Part shown: positions 30,076 through 43,700 of the stretch, one piece after another
How the letters are laid out: each line of letters starts with the position of its first letter
Position numbering within the stretch: the stretch's first letter is position 1
From: Brachionus manjavacas
Lineage: Eukaryota; Rotifera; Eurotatoria; Ploima; Brachionidae
NCBI GenBank assembly: GCA_019054805.1
Contig: JAHQIY010000001.1
Span: forward strand, 1,674,001-1,738,000
Direction of reading: 5' to 3'
Length of the DNA stretch: 64,000 bases
The notes under the pieces: generated by a model
Seen by the model: only the letters and a program-made list of their open reading frames with translations
Told to the model about the DNA's origin: nothing
Database searches by the model: none
Made by a program: the position numbers and the translations under genes

Positions 30076-31719
30076 TTTTTGATATAAATTGCTCGAAAAA
30101 AAAGTATAAAAAGACTTTTCTATTTGTCAAATTCTGTCAAAGTACAGTTTTTCAAATCATTTATAGTACCTTTTTTGATTATTGCTAGACTCTTTCTGTG
30201 TTATTTTTCAAAAGAGGCAACAATGAAGCTTACTAGACTATTAAAGTTTAATTTTGAAGTCAAAAGTGTCAATGATGTAAACAGCTTTTTTCATTAAAAT
30301 AACTTTTTTTTTCATGGATATGGCTTACATCAATATATGCTTTTTTAGACTATAATTAAAGAAATGATGGTAAACTAAAGAACAAGATAAATTTTATTTT
30401 TTTTATTCAATAAGTTTGTAATTAAAGATCAATTCTAAAAATTGGAGCATTTAAGCACTCAATATTCAAAATAATAAAAGCAATATTTATTATAAGCTGA
30501 ATTTCTTTAAAAATTCGGCAAATAAAATAAAGAAATTGGTATTCAATAGACCGAGCAGGATTAGCCTGTTGATTAACCTTGAAACTTGAATTTATCTATA
30601 AAGAATTTTGATCTTTGACTTTTATTTAAAAAAATATTTTTTATTAAAAAACTCTTTATTTTTCTTTTAAGAAAGCGACATTTTTCAAAGAATCTGAGCT
30701 AAGAAAAAAAATAATTTATTCATTTTTAAAATAAAATAAAAGTTAAATAAAACGTTTATTATTGAGAATATATTCGTTTGGAACTAAATAATTTCTCACG
30801 ATAAAAAATGTGATCTATTCAAACAAATATTTGATACACACAATACACAGGAATCTTTTCAGAACATAATATTTTGAATATTTAAAATAAATGATTCCGT
30901 TCATGTTAAAAACATAAAAAGATAAAATTGAAAAATTATTCCCTTCCATTCTTAAACCAAAAGAAGTAATTTTTAGTTTTTTATTTAATAAAAAATTCAA
31001 AATCTAAAGAATATTCTTGGAATAATTTTGGCATATCGTCTTTTCTTTAACCCTCTGAACAAAACCAAAATTATATTCATGGTTCTAAAAATGATTGACC
31101 ACGAGTCTAATGTAAAATAAAATAATTGTTTAAAAAGTTTAAATTAAGCAAAAAAAGAGCATTGTATTTTTTTACATTCAAATCATCACCAAATTCTATC
31201 TGATGTGTCATCTCTAGCACTTATTTTTAAATTTGAGTGCAAAAAATATTTCTTTTAATAGTTTTATTTCTTTTCACCTATTAAGATTACAGAAATTTTA
31301 AAATACAATTTTATTTAGTTTTATTTGGTAAATCAAAAATATTCCTCTATATTTATTGTTATAAAGAAGGATATTTTATTAATTACCTAAAGTTGACTTG
31401 ATCTATGTAATTTCATCTTAAGTTCGAAATTTAGATATTAAAAATCTAAAAGCTGTTTAAAAAAAAATAGAAAAAAAGAACAAAATATTTGATTTTGTCG
31501 AGTTAAATAAACATAGAGTATTTAATTTGAAAATTTCTCGATATTTTTCTTTCAATAAATAGACAAACATAAATAAAGGTCTAAAATTGAAATTCAATTT
31601 AGTTTTTAAATGTACTTAATTTTCCATGTTCTATTTTAAGTTCTCATAAAGGCACTGATTTATTTTTCAAGACAGACAAGCAAAATTCAATAAAAGTAAT
31701 GTAACTCAATATCGAACTT
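30076..31719. other. gene-poor AT-rich DNA
   Basis: No ORF with family support, no splice-linked exons and no clear repeat boundary. It probably consists of decayed mobile-element sequence and intergenic DNA. Confidence 0.4.
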
Positions 31720-32306
31720 TCAAGTGGACAATTGTGCAAGAGACTATTGTATTTGACTTTATTCAAATTTCAAGATTAAAATTCAAAACAAAATCGAATA
31801 CGGCTTACTCTAAAATTAAATTTGAAATAAGTTTATTAAATTTCTAATCATACAGACAAAGCTCACTCTCTCTCTCTTTATCAATTATTTTAAAATTCAA
31901 AAATTAATAAATCACTGTACAATACTTTTAATTTTTTTATTTTCAGAAAATAAAAATAGAAAAGATTGTTGACCAAATGTCTGCTGGTTAGAACAACTCA
32001 GCAAACATTGGCGCGGTACTTGTCGTAACCTGACTCTTTAATTCTAATCTCAAATTCTAATAGCTCGCAGAAATGCCAATTTTCCGATCTAATAAATGAA
32101 CAAAAAGTCCAAAGGAGGAAATACACACAGCACACTAAACAAGCTCACTCATAAATCTCTTTTTATTGAATTTTGAATTTTGATTGATTCTAAAATAAAC
32201 AAAATTAGGTTAACTTTGTATGTTTTTCTAAACTATTCCCTCGATAACTGTAATTATTTTTCTTTCTTTCTTTCTATTTTTGTCATCGCGATTAGGGACA
32301 ATTCAA
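31720..32306 (+). repeat. inverted duplication, left arm
   Basis: About 587 bp that match the reverse complement of 37217-37822 at high identity, differing mainly in the length of a CT/GA microsatellite. It includes a distinct less-AT-rich block (about 31975-32110). No coding potential is evident. Confidence 0.85.
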
Positions 32307-33643
32307 GCCAAATTAATGCTAAATTTGAATTGAATCATGCTGCGATTTAGCTCGTCTCTAATAAATGCACCAATAATTATTTCTTTTACATTTAAACTAA
32401 CATTCTATGGAAAAATAAAAACTTTTTTTTTATTTGTCCTTTAATGCTTGAATTAATTGGTTTTATAGATCAATAAAAAAATATTTTATCTTTTTTTAAT
32501 TTGGCTTTCAAACCAAATTGAATTAAACAAATATTTGAATTTTTAAATTTTACTAAAGAGACTCTTGATCAAAAGTTTTAACTAAAGTTATCATTTAATT
32601 TCGCTTGAACAGATTTACTTATTTTCAAATATATTAATAATTAAAAAAAACTCCCTTCGTAAGATAAAGAAAATGATTCTAAAAATCTAAAAAATTTGAG
32701 ATGAGATAATTAAAAATATTTTTTAATATAATTAATTTCAAAACAATCATATTTTATAATTGTTTTTATTAATTTGTAAGTTCAAAAAACTACTCTTTGA
32801 TCGTCTAAAAAAATTAAAAATCCCAGATATTTTTTTCTAGCCTTTTTTTTAAATATTCTAATTTAACAAATTTTTTACCAAATATTCGAAATTTTACCAT
32901 CGTTCTTTATTATTTTATAAAATACTTTTTCTTTACAACTGATTTGCTTCAAATTTATCATTAACTCATTAATTTATTTAATAGAATTAATAACCAGCTA
33001 TTTTATGATCAGTCGTTTGGAGATCGAGCGCTCCCTTTCAAAAAATTTTATCATCAAGTACAAAATTGGAAAAAATTTAAAACTAAATTTGTGTCTGTTT
33101 CATAAAATATTAAATCAAAAAAATTTTTTAGATTGATATTTGCTAAATGAATAAAATCTTCAATTTTATTTCTACTGTTCCATTTAGATACCTTACCCAA
33201 TTTGTTTTTTTATCAAAAAAAATAGTCAGATAAGTAAAAAATTTTAAAATTCCAATTTTTTTTGAATTAAGACTTTTATTATTTGGTGACATGATGAAAT
33301 AATTAATTAAATCAAAAAGTAAAATCACTTTAGAATTGTTAGCAAACAATTAATTTTTAATTTTCACTTTCAGATTTTTTAGTCTAAGATTTTTTTTTTA
33401 ATTTATTTATTTAATATTACTCCTCTCACAATCTTCAATTCAATTTTTTTAAAAATTGAAATTGAATAATAGAAAAATAATTTTTTTAGAAAGGTCTTTA
33501 TTAAAATTTCTAGATGTTTTTGTTTAAATAAATTACTAAAAATTGTAAAAAATAAATTTGGTCCGGTTTCTTTTTTTATTTGGTAACGGAATTGAATTTA
33601 TCCTCTGTACATAACAATTGAACAAAATAAACAACTAGTTGAT
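32307..33643. other. gene-poor AT-rich DNA
   Basis: No supported gene or repeat. It is followed by the 3' end of the Ly6 gene. Confidence 0.4.
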
Positions 33644-34039
33644 TTAATGAATGATGTATCTCTTGATCAGGACCAGACCTATGATTGCCAGGATGAGAAA
33701 TATCTCGAATTTGAATGCAAATTTATTTGATCCGGTATTGGGAAAAAAAAAAGCGTCATCATTGCACAAATCATCGTAGCAACATTTGCTCTCAATGTAG
33801 CCACCAAGACCTATTTGAATGTCGCACCGGTCATCGGCACAGCTGCGTATAAAATTGTCGCCAATGCGAGCACCCCAGCACTTGGTCGCCCACGTACAAT
33901 TATCAATAAAGATCTCGCGCTTGCTAAAATCGCACTCATCGCTGCCCTTGCACCTGTAGCATCGAATCGCTGCCGTGTACTCGACCATGAACACGGCAAA
34001 CACAAAGCCCATCATGATCATTTGAAATCTTGAGAACAT
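33644..34039 (-). CDS. GPI-anchored Ly6/uPAR three-finger protein
   Basis: A 131-aa intronless protein with a signal peptide (about 1-24), a Ly6 domain with ten cysteines (27, 30, 36, 48, 54, 67, 72, 86, 87, 92) closing with the diagnostic CCYDDLCND, and a C-terminal hydrophobic segment (about 109-125) suited to GPI attachment. The pattern resembles quiver/sleepless-type Ly6 proteins, which tune ion channels, but similar proteins do many things, so the role is open. It is isolated in gene-poor DNA between the two inverted repeat arms. Confidence 0.85.
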   Translation of the reverse strand: MFSRFQMIMMGFVFAVFMVEYTAAIRCYRCKGSDECDFSKREIFIDNCTWATKCWGARIGDNFIRSCADDRCDIQIGLGGYIESKCCYDDLCNDDAFFFPNTGSNKFAFKFEIFLILAIIGLVLIKRYIIH

Positions 34040-35382
34040 TTTTTTTCTAAATCTTTTAATCTAAATAGAAAAAGAGAAAAAACGGAACGGTTTAAATATT
34101 GGCCAAATAAAAGAACAAATATTCTTAAAGCTTATTGACATGCAAAAATCAATCGAAAATCACATTAACACTTTTTTTTCTTTTCGATCATTGACGACAA
34201 ATTATTTTTTTAAACTTTCAAAACACTTGAACAAATCCTGCTACTAAAGACACATACTATTGACCTGCACTTATCTCACTTGGATTATTTGTCTGCTCAA
34301 CTCATCCTAAACTAAAGGCGTCCACGGCTGTCATGCACCAACAAAAAAATCATCTTTTTTATAGCCTCTAACTCAATTGACCCTGATTTCAATAAATGCA
34401 AATAATACATGAAAATATTTGCGGTGATAAAGTGCCGCAACTTGTGATTTCAAAGGTATTCTATTGTGGAATTTAACAATGCAAAAAAAAAGTAAAAAAG
34501 AACATAAAACTTAATTAACCAGTTCTTAAATTGATAATTGAATTCCATTTCAGATAACCTGGAAATAATTTCTGCTCTGATTTCATGCCTGTTTGAACAA
34601 GTATTCGGAGCGAAAAACGGGTCTTTTTGTTTCATGATGAACAAAAAGTGACCTCTTTTTTTTCTTTTTTTTTTTTTGGTTTTCTTGTTTGTATTTTAGT
34701 CAAATTTCAGACAGATAAGAAAAAATTTCAACTGTGATCAACATTTCTCTCTCTCTCTCTCTTTCTCTCTCTTTCTTTGCTCTTAAATAGCCGTGTTTTT
34801 ATACATTTTTAAAAAGTAATAAATTTTGTTTGTTCGTGGTTCATTTAAGACTTTGAAATTTGATTTTTATTAGTGTTTAATTCTTGACCATGCTTTTGCA
34901 ATGACTTATAAATACCTTGACAACAAAATGATTTTGATGATACCTTAGAAAGTTAATCTTGAGCTGTCAAGAAACGGCACAGGCAATGACAAATATTGGG
35001 CACAAAGAGAAAGAGAAAGAAAGAGAGAGAGAGAAAAACAGAATTTTTGTTCGAAGGTTTATTTTTGAAAATTACAAGAATTTATAGAAATTGAATTGGC
35101 GGCAACCAAAGCCGCAATAAACAAATACATTGCTAAGCAGACTTTTTATTATTATTCTAAATAGACTTGTAATTGAAAATTTAAATTATTCTAAATGTCT
35201 TGCAACTACAACAATTAAAATAGACTGACCGAAATATTTGAGACGGTCTGAAACAGCCAAAATATTTGTAAACTTCGAGTCACTTTTATTTCAAAATTAA
35301 TTAAAATAATAAAAACATTAAACAAAACTCGGTCATTGAAAATGCGGTTTCTAGTCCTCATGTCTGTCGAATCGTTTGACTA

Positions 35383-35472
35383 ATGTTTTCTTAAAAATTA
35401 CCCTGACTACACTGATAATTAGCATTTCAAAATCCAAATCTAAATCTAAATCTTGTATTCAATTAACCCCTT
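35383..35472 (+). repeat. diverged direct repeat, copy 1
   Basis: Shares CACTGATAATTAGCATT and TATTCAATTAACC with 36417-36491 about 1.03 kb downstream. The similarity is patchy, so this is an old duplication. Confidence 0.6.
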
Positions 35473-36416
35473 AAAATTCAATTTGCAATCCATGCTATGA
35501 CAAAACTTTTACTTGAGAAAAATTCTACAATTAACACATTTTTTTACAACAAAATGTACAAAATTTTTCTTAGACTCTATTCGGATCAATTAGAAAAAAT
35601 AATGCTCCATTCGATCCATTGCAGTGTTTGCAGCTAATTTGATAATTGCACGCTACTTTTACTGCAAATAATAATTCTAAAATTTGAACAATTAATTAAG
35701 AAAATTTTTTTTTAAATTTAATCCATCTCAAAATTAGTCTTAACTAGTGATGCAAGCAAAAAATGAAATTTATTAAAGAAATAACCATCCGAACCATGTA
35801 ATAACATTTATGTCCTCAACTCTGGAAAAAAAATAAAACAACAATTTTAGCCCAACAATCTAGATTTTCTCCAATTATTAAAATAATTTAAAATATTTGA
35901 TTTTTAAGAATTAAAGTGAACATTGAACATTAATTAATGGAAGATGCGTTAATTTTAATTAGAAAAAAAATTAAAAAACAACTGTTCAAAGCTATTTCTT
36001 TTAAAAAGACTTAGAACATTTTGGTACATTGTGGTTCTTTTTGTTTCATTTAGGACTGTAAATACCCTGGGTTCAAACCAAGGCTACTTTTGAGTTCTAA
36101 AATTTTGAGTAATCTCTTAAGAAAAAATAAAATTTTGTAAAATTTTTATTATAGCGAAAATTATTGAACTGCATATTGGTTTAGACTAATGTGCATTTGG
36201 CATTTAAAAAGGTTTTACAAGTACAATTCGTTCCAATTTACTTAAAAATTTTGCCCATTTGAAACAAGTGAATTTGAATGAGCACAGTTATTTAAAACAA
36301 AAATTTTGCAAATAAATTTCTTAAAAATGTTTTATAAATTAAATTAATTTTGAAGGACTAAATTATCTGAAAAAATTCGGTCAGTGCTAATTCAGCTATT
36401 CATTCATTCTCCAATA

Positions 36417-36491
36417 TTTTCTTAAAAACAAGTCCAACCACACTGATAATTAGCATTCAAAATCTTATATTCAATTAACCTCGTCCTTTAA
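36417..36491 (+). repeat. diverged direct repeat, copy 2
   Basis: Partner of 35383-35472, in the same orientation. Confidence 0.6.
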
Positions 36492-37216
36492 CATTTAATT
36501 TCTAATCAAGATAATACAAATCACTTTTGCTAAATGTCTTCGAGGAAGAAAAAGAAAGAAAAACACTCGAAATTCTATTAATAAACTCTGATAAGCTGAA
36601 AATATCAAGCCCTTGAAATTAATTGAATTTTAAAAATTTCACCTTGTTTCAATGAGCTTATTCTAAGACAAAAATTGTTTGTGCTCTTGATAAAACTTGG
36701 CTTCAAAGATACACACAGACAGCAGCCTCAGCTGGACAATAAAGTGATCTTATCGCACCGATTTAGGCATACTGTCTGAGCAATAAACGAACTATAAATG
36801 ATAAATTAAGCTCATTCTCTCTTTTTATTTTATAGCTTAAACGATAATGCGAATATCTGAATAAAATACCACTACCTTAAATTTTTAAAATTTAAATTGG
36901 GTTAATTTTATCATTCAAATCAAATAAATAAATATAAATGTTTTATTTATTTATCTATTTTTGAATTGAATTAATTAGTCTTGATAATTTTAGTCAGACC
37001 AAAAAAAATTAAAATTTTCATTTAAAAGTAATTAATAAATCAAATAATCCTGAGAAAGGTTTTTATACTAGTTCTAGTCACGTCTATTAATAATCAATTA
37101 AGAAAGGAAATAAATCACTTAAACTAAGAAAATCGGGTCAATTTCTCTAAATCCTGTTTAAGAAAACAGTACGATACTAAATGTCTTAGTGGTTTTTGAA
37201 AGGTGTTTTGTTTGCT

Positions 37217-37822
37217 TGAATGAATCGTCCCTAATCGCGATGACAAAAATAGAAAGAAAGAAAGAAAAATAATTACAGTTATCGAGGGAATAGTTTAGAA
37301 AAACATACAAAGTTAACCTAATTTTGTTTATTTTAGAATCAATCAAAATTCAAAATTCAATAAAAAGAGATTTATGAGTGAGCTTGTTTAGTGTGCTGTG
37401 TGTATTTCCTTCTTTGGACTTTTTGTTCATTTATTAGATCGGAAAATTGGCATTTCTGCGAGCTATTAGAATTTGAGATTAGAATTAAAGAGTCAGGTTA
37501 CGACAAGTACCGCGCCAATGTTTGCTGAGTTGTTCTAACCAGCAGACATTTGGTCAACAATCTTTTCTATTTTTATTTTCTGAAAATAAAAAAATAAAAA
37601 AATTAAAAGTATTGTACAGTGATTTATTAATTTTTGAATTTTAAAATAATTGATAAAGAGAGAGAGAGAGAGAGAGTGAGCTTTGTCTGTATGATTAGAA
37701 ATTTAATAAACTTATTTCAAATTTAATTTTAGAGTAAGCCGTATTCGATTTTGTTTTGAATTTTAATCTTGAAATTTGAATAAAGTCAAATACAATAGTC
37801 TCTTGCACAATTGTCCACTTGA
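37217..37822 (-). repeat. inverted duplication, right arm
   Basis: Reverse complement of 31720-32306. The GA microsatellite (about 37659-37680) is longer than its CT partner. The arms enclose 4.9 kb with the Ly6 gene. Confidence 0.85.
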
Positions 37823-40731
37823 GATTTGCTGTCCCACTAACTCATTTTAAATATTTAATTAATTCATTTTTCATCTAAAGATTAGGCTATTAAAATCTAA
37901 TATGCTTAAATTTTGATTATTATAGACACTATATAGCATTATAAAATTTTTTTTTATTTTTTTCATTATGAATTAATTTTGAACCTGAAAAATTTTTTAC
38001 TTATAAAATGCTTTGCTTCGAATTGTGATCATTTTTAGACTTGAGAAGAAAAAATTGAACACCAAAAATGGCCAAAATATTCTGGAAATATCATTTTAAT
38101 AATTAAAAAAAAAATATCTCTATTTTCATAGTTGTTTATTTATTTTCTTTAAATTATTTTATATTTTTTGATTTGAACATCAATTAAAAATAAAAATTCA
38201 TTGCAACTTTTTCCTCTTTTTTTTCTTTTTTTTTTGTTCTCTTCAATTTTGCAATTTGATTATTAAATAATATTTTTATCCTTTATTTTTTATTAATATT
38301 CTAACTTGATTTCAATAATTATTAGAAATGAAAATAAATAAAGATACTCTTACATTCTAATATTTTCAAAAAAATTTATTTTCTTAATTAATTTTCTTTA
38401 AATATCATTTAGCTTTTAAAATACACCAATCTAGGAAGTAAAAAATAGCATCTGGTGTACCTGAGTACCAAATTTATCATAAAAGACAATTATATAGCCA
38501 TCAGCAATCTTTGAGTGAATTTGTTTATTAATAATCTCTCATAAAGCTCAAGTTTCATATTCATGATTTGTGTCGCAGTAGAAGTAATATTCAATCATAA
38601 GAACAATAATGAAGTACGATACCTTTTAGAAATCCTGATTTTCACTTTAACGAGATTAGCCTCGATTCGCTTAATTTATCCTAATTCTTTTATTTTCAAG
38701 TTCATATTTTCAATTCAATAGAAGAGAATCGGGTTAATATACGCTTTATGTAAGTATCTCTTTACGTAAGGATTGGTAGGAGATTAGGTATATTCCCAGG
38801 TGTTTGAGCATATCATTGAAGCAAAACATATTTTGTATGTTCTTTGTAAACGATACTTTTTCCACTAGAAAATGAAAAATCAAAATCCTAATAAGTTATC
38901 TCCTATTAAAATTAATTTGAGACATTGCATTTTTTTCGTTCTTTTCCAAAATTTTAAAAAGATTTTTATTTAACAGCGAAAAAATGCACCATTTTGAAAG
39001 TTGGATAAATTCTGTCAGGAAAGATTTGATCAAGAGAATTTAACCCCTTTCGGCAAATATTTTTTTATTGATCATTATTAGATATCTAATGTTTTCAGCA
39101 AAATTTAAATTGAATATTTTTAAGGAATTTTTAAATTCTAAAAAGATAAAAATCGACTTTATATTTTAGAAAAAAATTGATTTATTAATCAGTTGAATCA
39201 GTTTCTTTTTATTGTTTAATATAAATTTAGATTAATAGTGATAATGAAAAGCTACAGCAGGAGACTTGCGGGGCGAGACTAGATTTAGTTTAATTAAATA
39301 TGCAATCCAGTCTGGTTTATTCATATACTAAACTCGATTATATATTATTCATTTGTAAAATTCGTTATTTTAATTATTTGTTTATTTTTTTTTGGATTTT
39401 TATTTTTGGATTTAATAAAATAGAATTCGAAATATACAAGTACAGTAGCGACAAACATAAAAATTGCTACATTTTTAAAATTTTATTCGAGCCTCATGGG
39501 CAAGTTTTACAAAAAAAAACTATTAAATTTAACCGAGAATGTTATGCTGGTGTGACATACTAAATTTTGAAAAATATTGAGAAAATAGGCTATTGAAACT
39601 GCTATAACACGCAAAAAATATTAAATTTTTATCCATATTTAATTAATCATTTAAATATTTTTTTTTCAATTTTCTTTGATATTCGATAAATCACAAATAT
39701 GTCCCTTTCTGCTAAAAATAAGTCATATATGATTTTAAGAAAATAAAGATATTGTAAACAAATTTGAAAAGAAAAATAAAAACAAAAATTAAAAAGAGAG
39801 AAAGTAAAATGCATCGCTAAATGCTTGCATACTTTTCTATTAACGTTTGGCAAAATGAAGACACTTGTTCTTTGCGTGTTTAATATTATAAAATAAAATC
39901 ACAGTGAAGAGTGTTTAGTTTACATCGCGATGTTTGTGCAACCCCGATGTACTTCTTTTATATTTTTTCTCTCTCTCTCTCTTTTAATCACTTTATACTA
40001 AATATATATATAAAACTTCTTATAATTGGTTTTTGGAAGTTCGGGAGTAGAATATTGTGATTTTTAGATTTTTACACTGAGAAAAAAAAAGATTAAAGCT
40101 AAAACTCTTGTTTTGATTTTTGAATCCCCGGTTGAACAACAAATTTTAATATTTATCTTTAATAAAAATAAAATTTATTTATTCAAAATTTTGGAGAATA
40201 ATTTTTTAGATGATAATTTAAAGTAATTTTCTTATTTAGTTTCAAAAATGAGTTTGCTTAATTTTTTGCTATTAATGTCATCGTTGTCAAATTAATAAGC
40301 TTTTTTCTATCAGGACTTAATAAATCTTGTCAATTTATTCACTGCTAATTTCCTACAAAATCGTTTTGTAGAATCGCATCGAATGAAATGAACATTTATT
40401 TATTCAAAAAACTATTTCTTATTCTCTAGTAAATATAAAACAAAAAAAATTATTTTTGGAAATAAAAAAAATTCTTTAATTTGAATTTAAGAAAAATCTC
40501 TAATTTTTATTTTAGCATTGGGGATGATAGGTAACTTGTAAGGTAAAATTCAATTTACTTTATTTTAATAAAAAAAAAGGCTTTTTGATAAAATTTATTT
40601 TAAATTCGATTTATTTTAAAAATTTATAAAATCTTTGAGTTGAAAATCGTTTCTAACAAAAATTTATAAAAAATAGATCTTGACTAAAAAGACAAAGAAT
40701 GAAAAAAATTTAAAAATTAAAAAAAAAAGTC
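37823..40731. other. gene-poor stretch downstream of the slo gene
   Basis: No supported gene. A slightly less AT-rich patch at 38430-38860 has no clear ORF. There is a CT run at 39968-39983, and the 12-bp palindrome ACATCGCGATGT at about 39923-39934. An ORF at 39300-39563 looks like chance. The right part should hold the slo 3' UTR. Confidence 0.45.
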
Positions 40732-43700
40732 CTAAAAAGTTGATTCATTAATTTCTTTTCTTAATAAAAAATCTGTCTGACCATGATCTAAAGCTCGTTT
40801 GTCCTTAAGCACAAAAGCACCTGGATCCACATTCGCTTCTTTGTCTGTACCTGGCTTTTTCAATGAATTCTTTCTCGATTTCCTTTGTCGACTGTGTGAC
40901 GGAGATTTCGAATAAGCTTTTCTTAAACCTATTTCGGTATGAACTGACGTTTTGGACGATGCTCTCTTAACTTGATTTTTCACTTCAGGCATGTGCTGAA
41001 TTTCATTGCGAGTCAAACTTTGGCTCTTAACCATTTTGTTCGGATTAAACTGTTCCAATACATAAACTAGATCGGTTTGAATTAGTTTGAAATCAGCGCT
41101 AGGGTTGCATATTACATATCTCTTGTTGCTTGGTGTGGGAATTTTTTGTGATCCCACTTCGGCATCACGAAATCGGTAAACACCCCAACATATCATATTA
41201 TGCTTTGTCAAACAATAAACAAACAGTTCACCGTACAAGCGATTTTCGCCATATTTGGCAAACTCGCCGTCAAAAAGAGATATTTGAGATACTCTTGGTC
41301 GATTGCGATTTTGGAATGTGTCTCGAATGTCGCCAGGTGCAATATTTGCTCCTTCGGCCAAAATTTGCTCCAATTCTGGCGTAGTTCCGCCTGTGATCAA
41401 TGTCCGTATGAGCGTCAATGCATTGTCGTTGAAATAGGCTGTGCTCATAATACAATCAAGAACACTTATGGCAAATGCTGTGCCACAGGCAAATGGTTGC
41501 GACATGTAAAGCTCTTTGTTCGGGTCGTCTTCATCATCTTGGTCCAAAAACTGAACATTGGAATCAACTCCTTTGAAATAAAAAAAAAAACAAATAAAAT
41601 TAAAAAAAAAAAACAATTTATCTAAATTTTATTTTTTTTAAATTAAGAGAAAAAATTACTTAATTCAGTTAGCATTGGAATGTTGAGGCCAATTGATGTC
41701 TTCCAATTTTGTCCTGGATTTAAAGAAGAGCCCAAAGTGGGCGACAATATTTGATCCATTTCGCCAATTAGTCCAGTTGAATCATCGAAATTCATAGCCT
41801 TGATATTCAATGAGCACAAAATTGCCGACTTGTCAATAAGGTTTTCGTCCTGGGCGTCTCTGTCAATGCTGGATAAAACAACGGCCATGTCACAAAATTG
41901 AATATTGACCGATCTGAGCAGCGATCGACTGTTCGGCGAGCCCGGCAGGATATAAACCTTTGGAAAGTTGCCCAAAGCTTTCCATTCTTTGAACAAAAAC
42001 TCTTTGTTTCCGATGAAAACAATTTTTTTCAATTCGGAATAGTGCAAATTGCTGGCTCGTAGTGGCAGTACAAAACTGCGCAGACCTATTAGGGGAGAAT
42101 TGGGCTCGGCAAATACACACACTATTACATGTCCGATAAATGACGAATGCTTGGTGCTGTTATCCAACAAGCAGTCGTTGAATTTCTGCTCCTCAGTCCA
42201 ATGGAACATTCCAGTTGAGTCAAACTTTTCGTCAGTATTCACGAAATCAATCTTCAATTGCGGTTCTTGTTCACAAATTATTAATTCCTCTTTAGGTCTA
42301 AAAAAATTAATGAGTGAAATTTTGAAAATTTTTTTTTTTGTCATTTTTTTACATTTCGAGGACCAAATCTTCCTCGGCACTGAATGATTTTTTTTTCATT
42401 CGTCCAACAGTCTTACCAAGCAGGCTCTTGACTAAAATTTAAAGTTTTAGCTTAGAAAAAAAATTTAAGAAAAGACAAGAAAATACAATCCACCATAAAA
42501 ACTAATAGAGATAAAACAAATTTACAAAATTTACCTAGGACACTGCGTAAATTTTTTTTTAAACTTTTAAGCTCTGATTTTTGTTTATTAAATTAAAAAT
42601 TGCTTATTAAATTATTCTAAATTAATACCTTGATTACATCTACACTGTTTGATTTTATTTAAATCGATCACATGTTTGTGACAGTATTCGCAGTAGAAAA
42701 AGGCGCGTTTTATTTCTTCGAATGAACCAGCTATGAAAAATCCCCTAGTACCGGCTTCAACTCGGACTGTATTGCCCGGATTTATGGACAGATGAGAGCC
42801 AATTCCGGACTCATTGCTAGACTCAATTGCCAACAATAATAATTTTAATTTTGTAAAGCAAATTCTAAATCAAAGCAAAATTAATAAAGATTCATATTTT
42901 ATAAAATTAATTACATTGCCGCATCGGTAAATGTCTTTCCGGTGAATGCAGGTGATAAGTATTCTGTATACATTTCCATAGACGATCCTCTCAAATAATG
43001 TGGTAGCCATGGATCTTTATACGCTTTCTTGAAAAATAATTATTTTTACTATATATTTATTATTTATTCAATAACGATATTTAATAGTTAATTTAAATGT
43101 TTTTGTTTGAAATTTTTAATCTTAATTTAAAATATTATGAAAAAAATTTATATTTAATTAATATAAAAATTTTTGTTTGATTTTAGATCTATTAAATGGT
43201 TATTTCAATGAAAATTTCTAAAAATCATGATTTAATTTTGTTTTCCTTTTTGAAAAAATTAATAAATAATTTATCAAAAATTAAAAACAATCAGTGCCTT
43301 AATTGTTATTTTTTTTGTTAAAGTATCAAAAAAAGTATCATAATCAGTATAAAATTTATTATTTTTGGAATATTTTTGATAAAAATTTTACAATAATACA
43401 TGTATTAATGATTTGATAAAATTTTAACTTCTAAAAACTTATTTTAAATAAAAGATTAAAGTTTATTTATCCCGTTTTGCGCGATATTTAAGCGATCAAA
43501 AATTGTTATTGAAAAGATTAAAAGTTAAACAAGAGACTCTTTTAGTCCAATGTTAATTTTGTTCACCAAGCCCCTTATTTTTTTTAATAAGAGATTTTTC
43601 TAGAAATTTTTTTAGTTTAGAATAAAATAAATCATTTCCCCAAAGCTGTTAGTTTAGTAATTTTAATTTATTTTTATTACTTTATATAAAGAGATAGCTC

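Larger units (their letters stand above)
34040..37216. other. long non-coding stretch upstream of the Ly6 gene
   Basis: No supported gene over 3.2 kb. It contains a CT-rich microsatellite at 34748-34783, a GA-rich one at 35005-35036 (complementary in type to the first), and two diverged direct repeats at 35383-35472 and 36417-36491. A short minus-strand ORF (34644-34450) has no recognisable family. Confidence 0.5.

Noticed and set aside
33815-34033. ORFs overlapping the Ly6 gene in other frames
   Set aside because: Shadows of the Ly6 coding sequence, which has a signal peptide, ten cysteines and a GPI tail.
39300-39563. 87-aa ORF in gene-poor DNA
   Set aside because: AT-driven composition with Phe/Tyr/Ile runs, no splice or family support.
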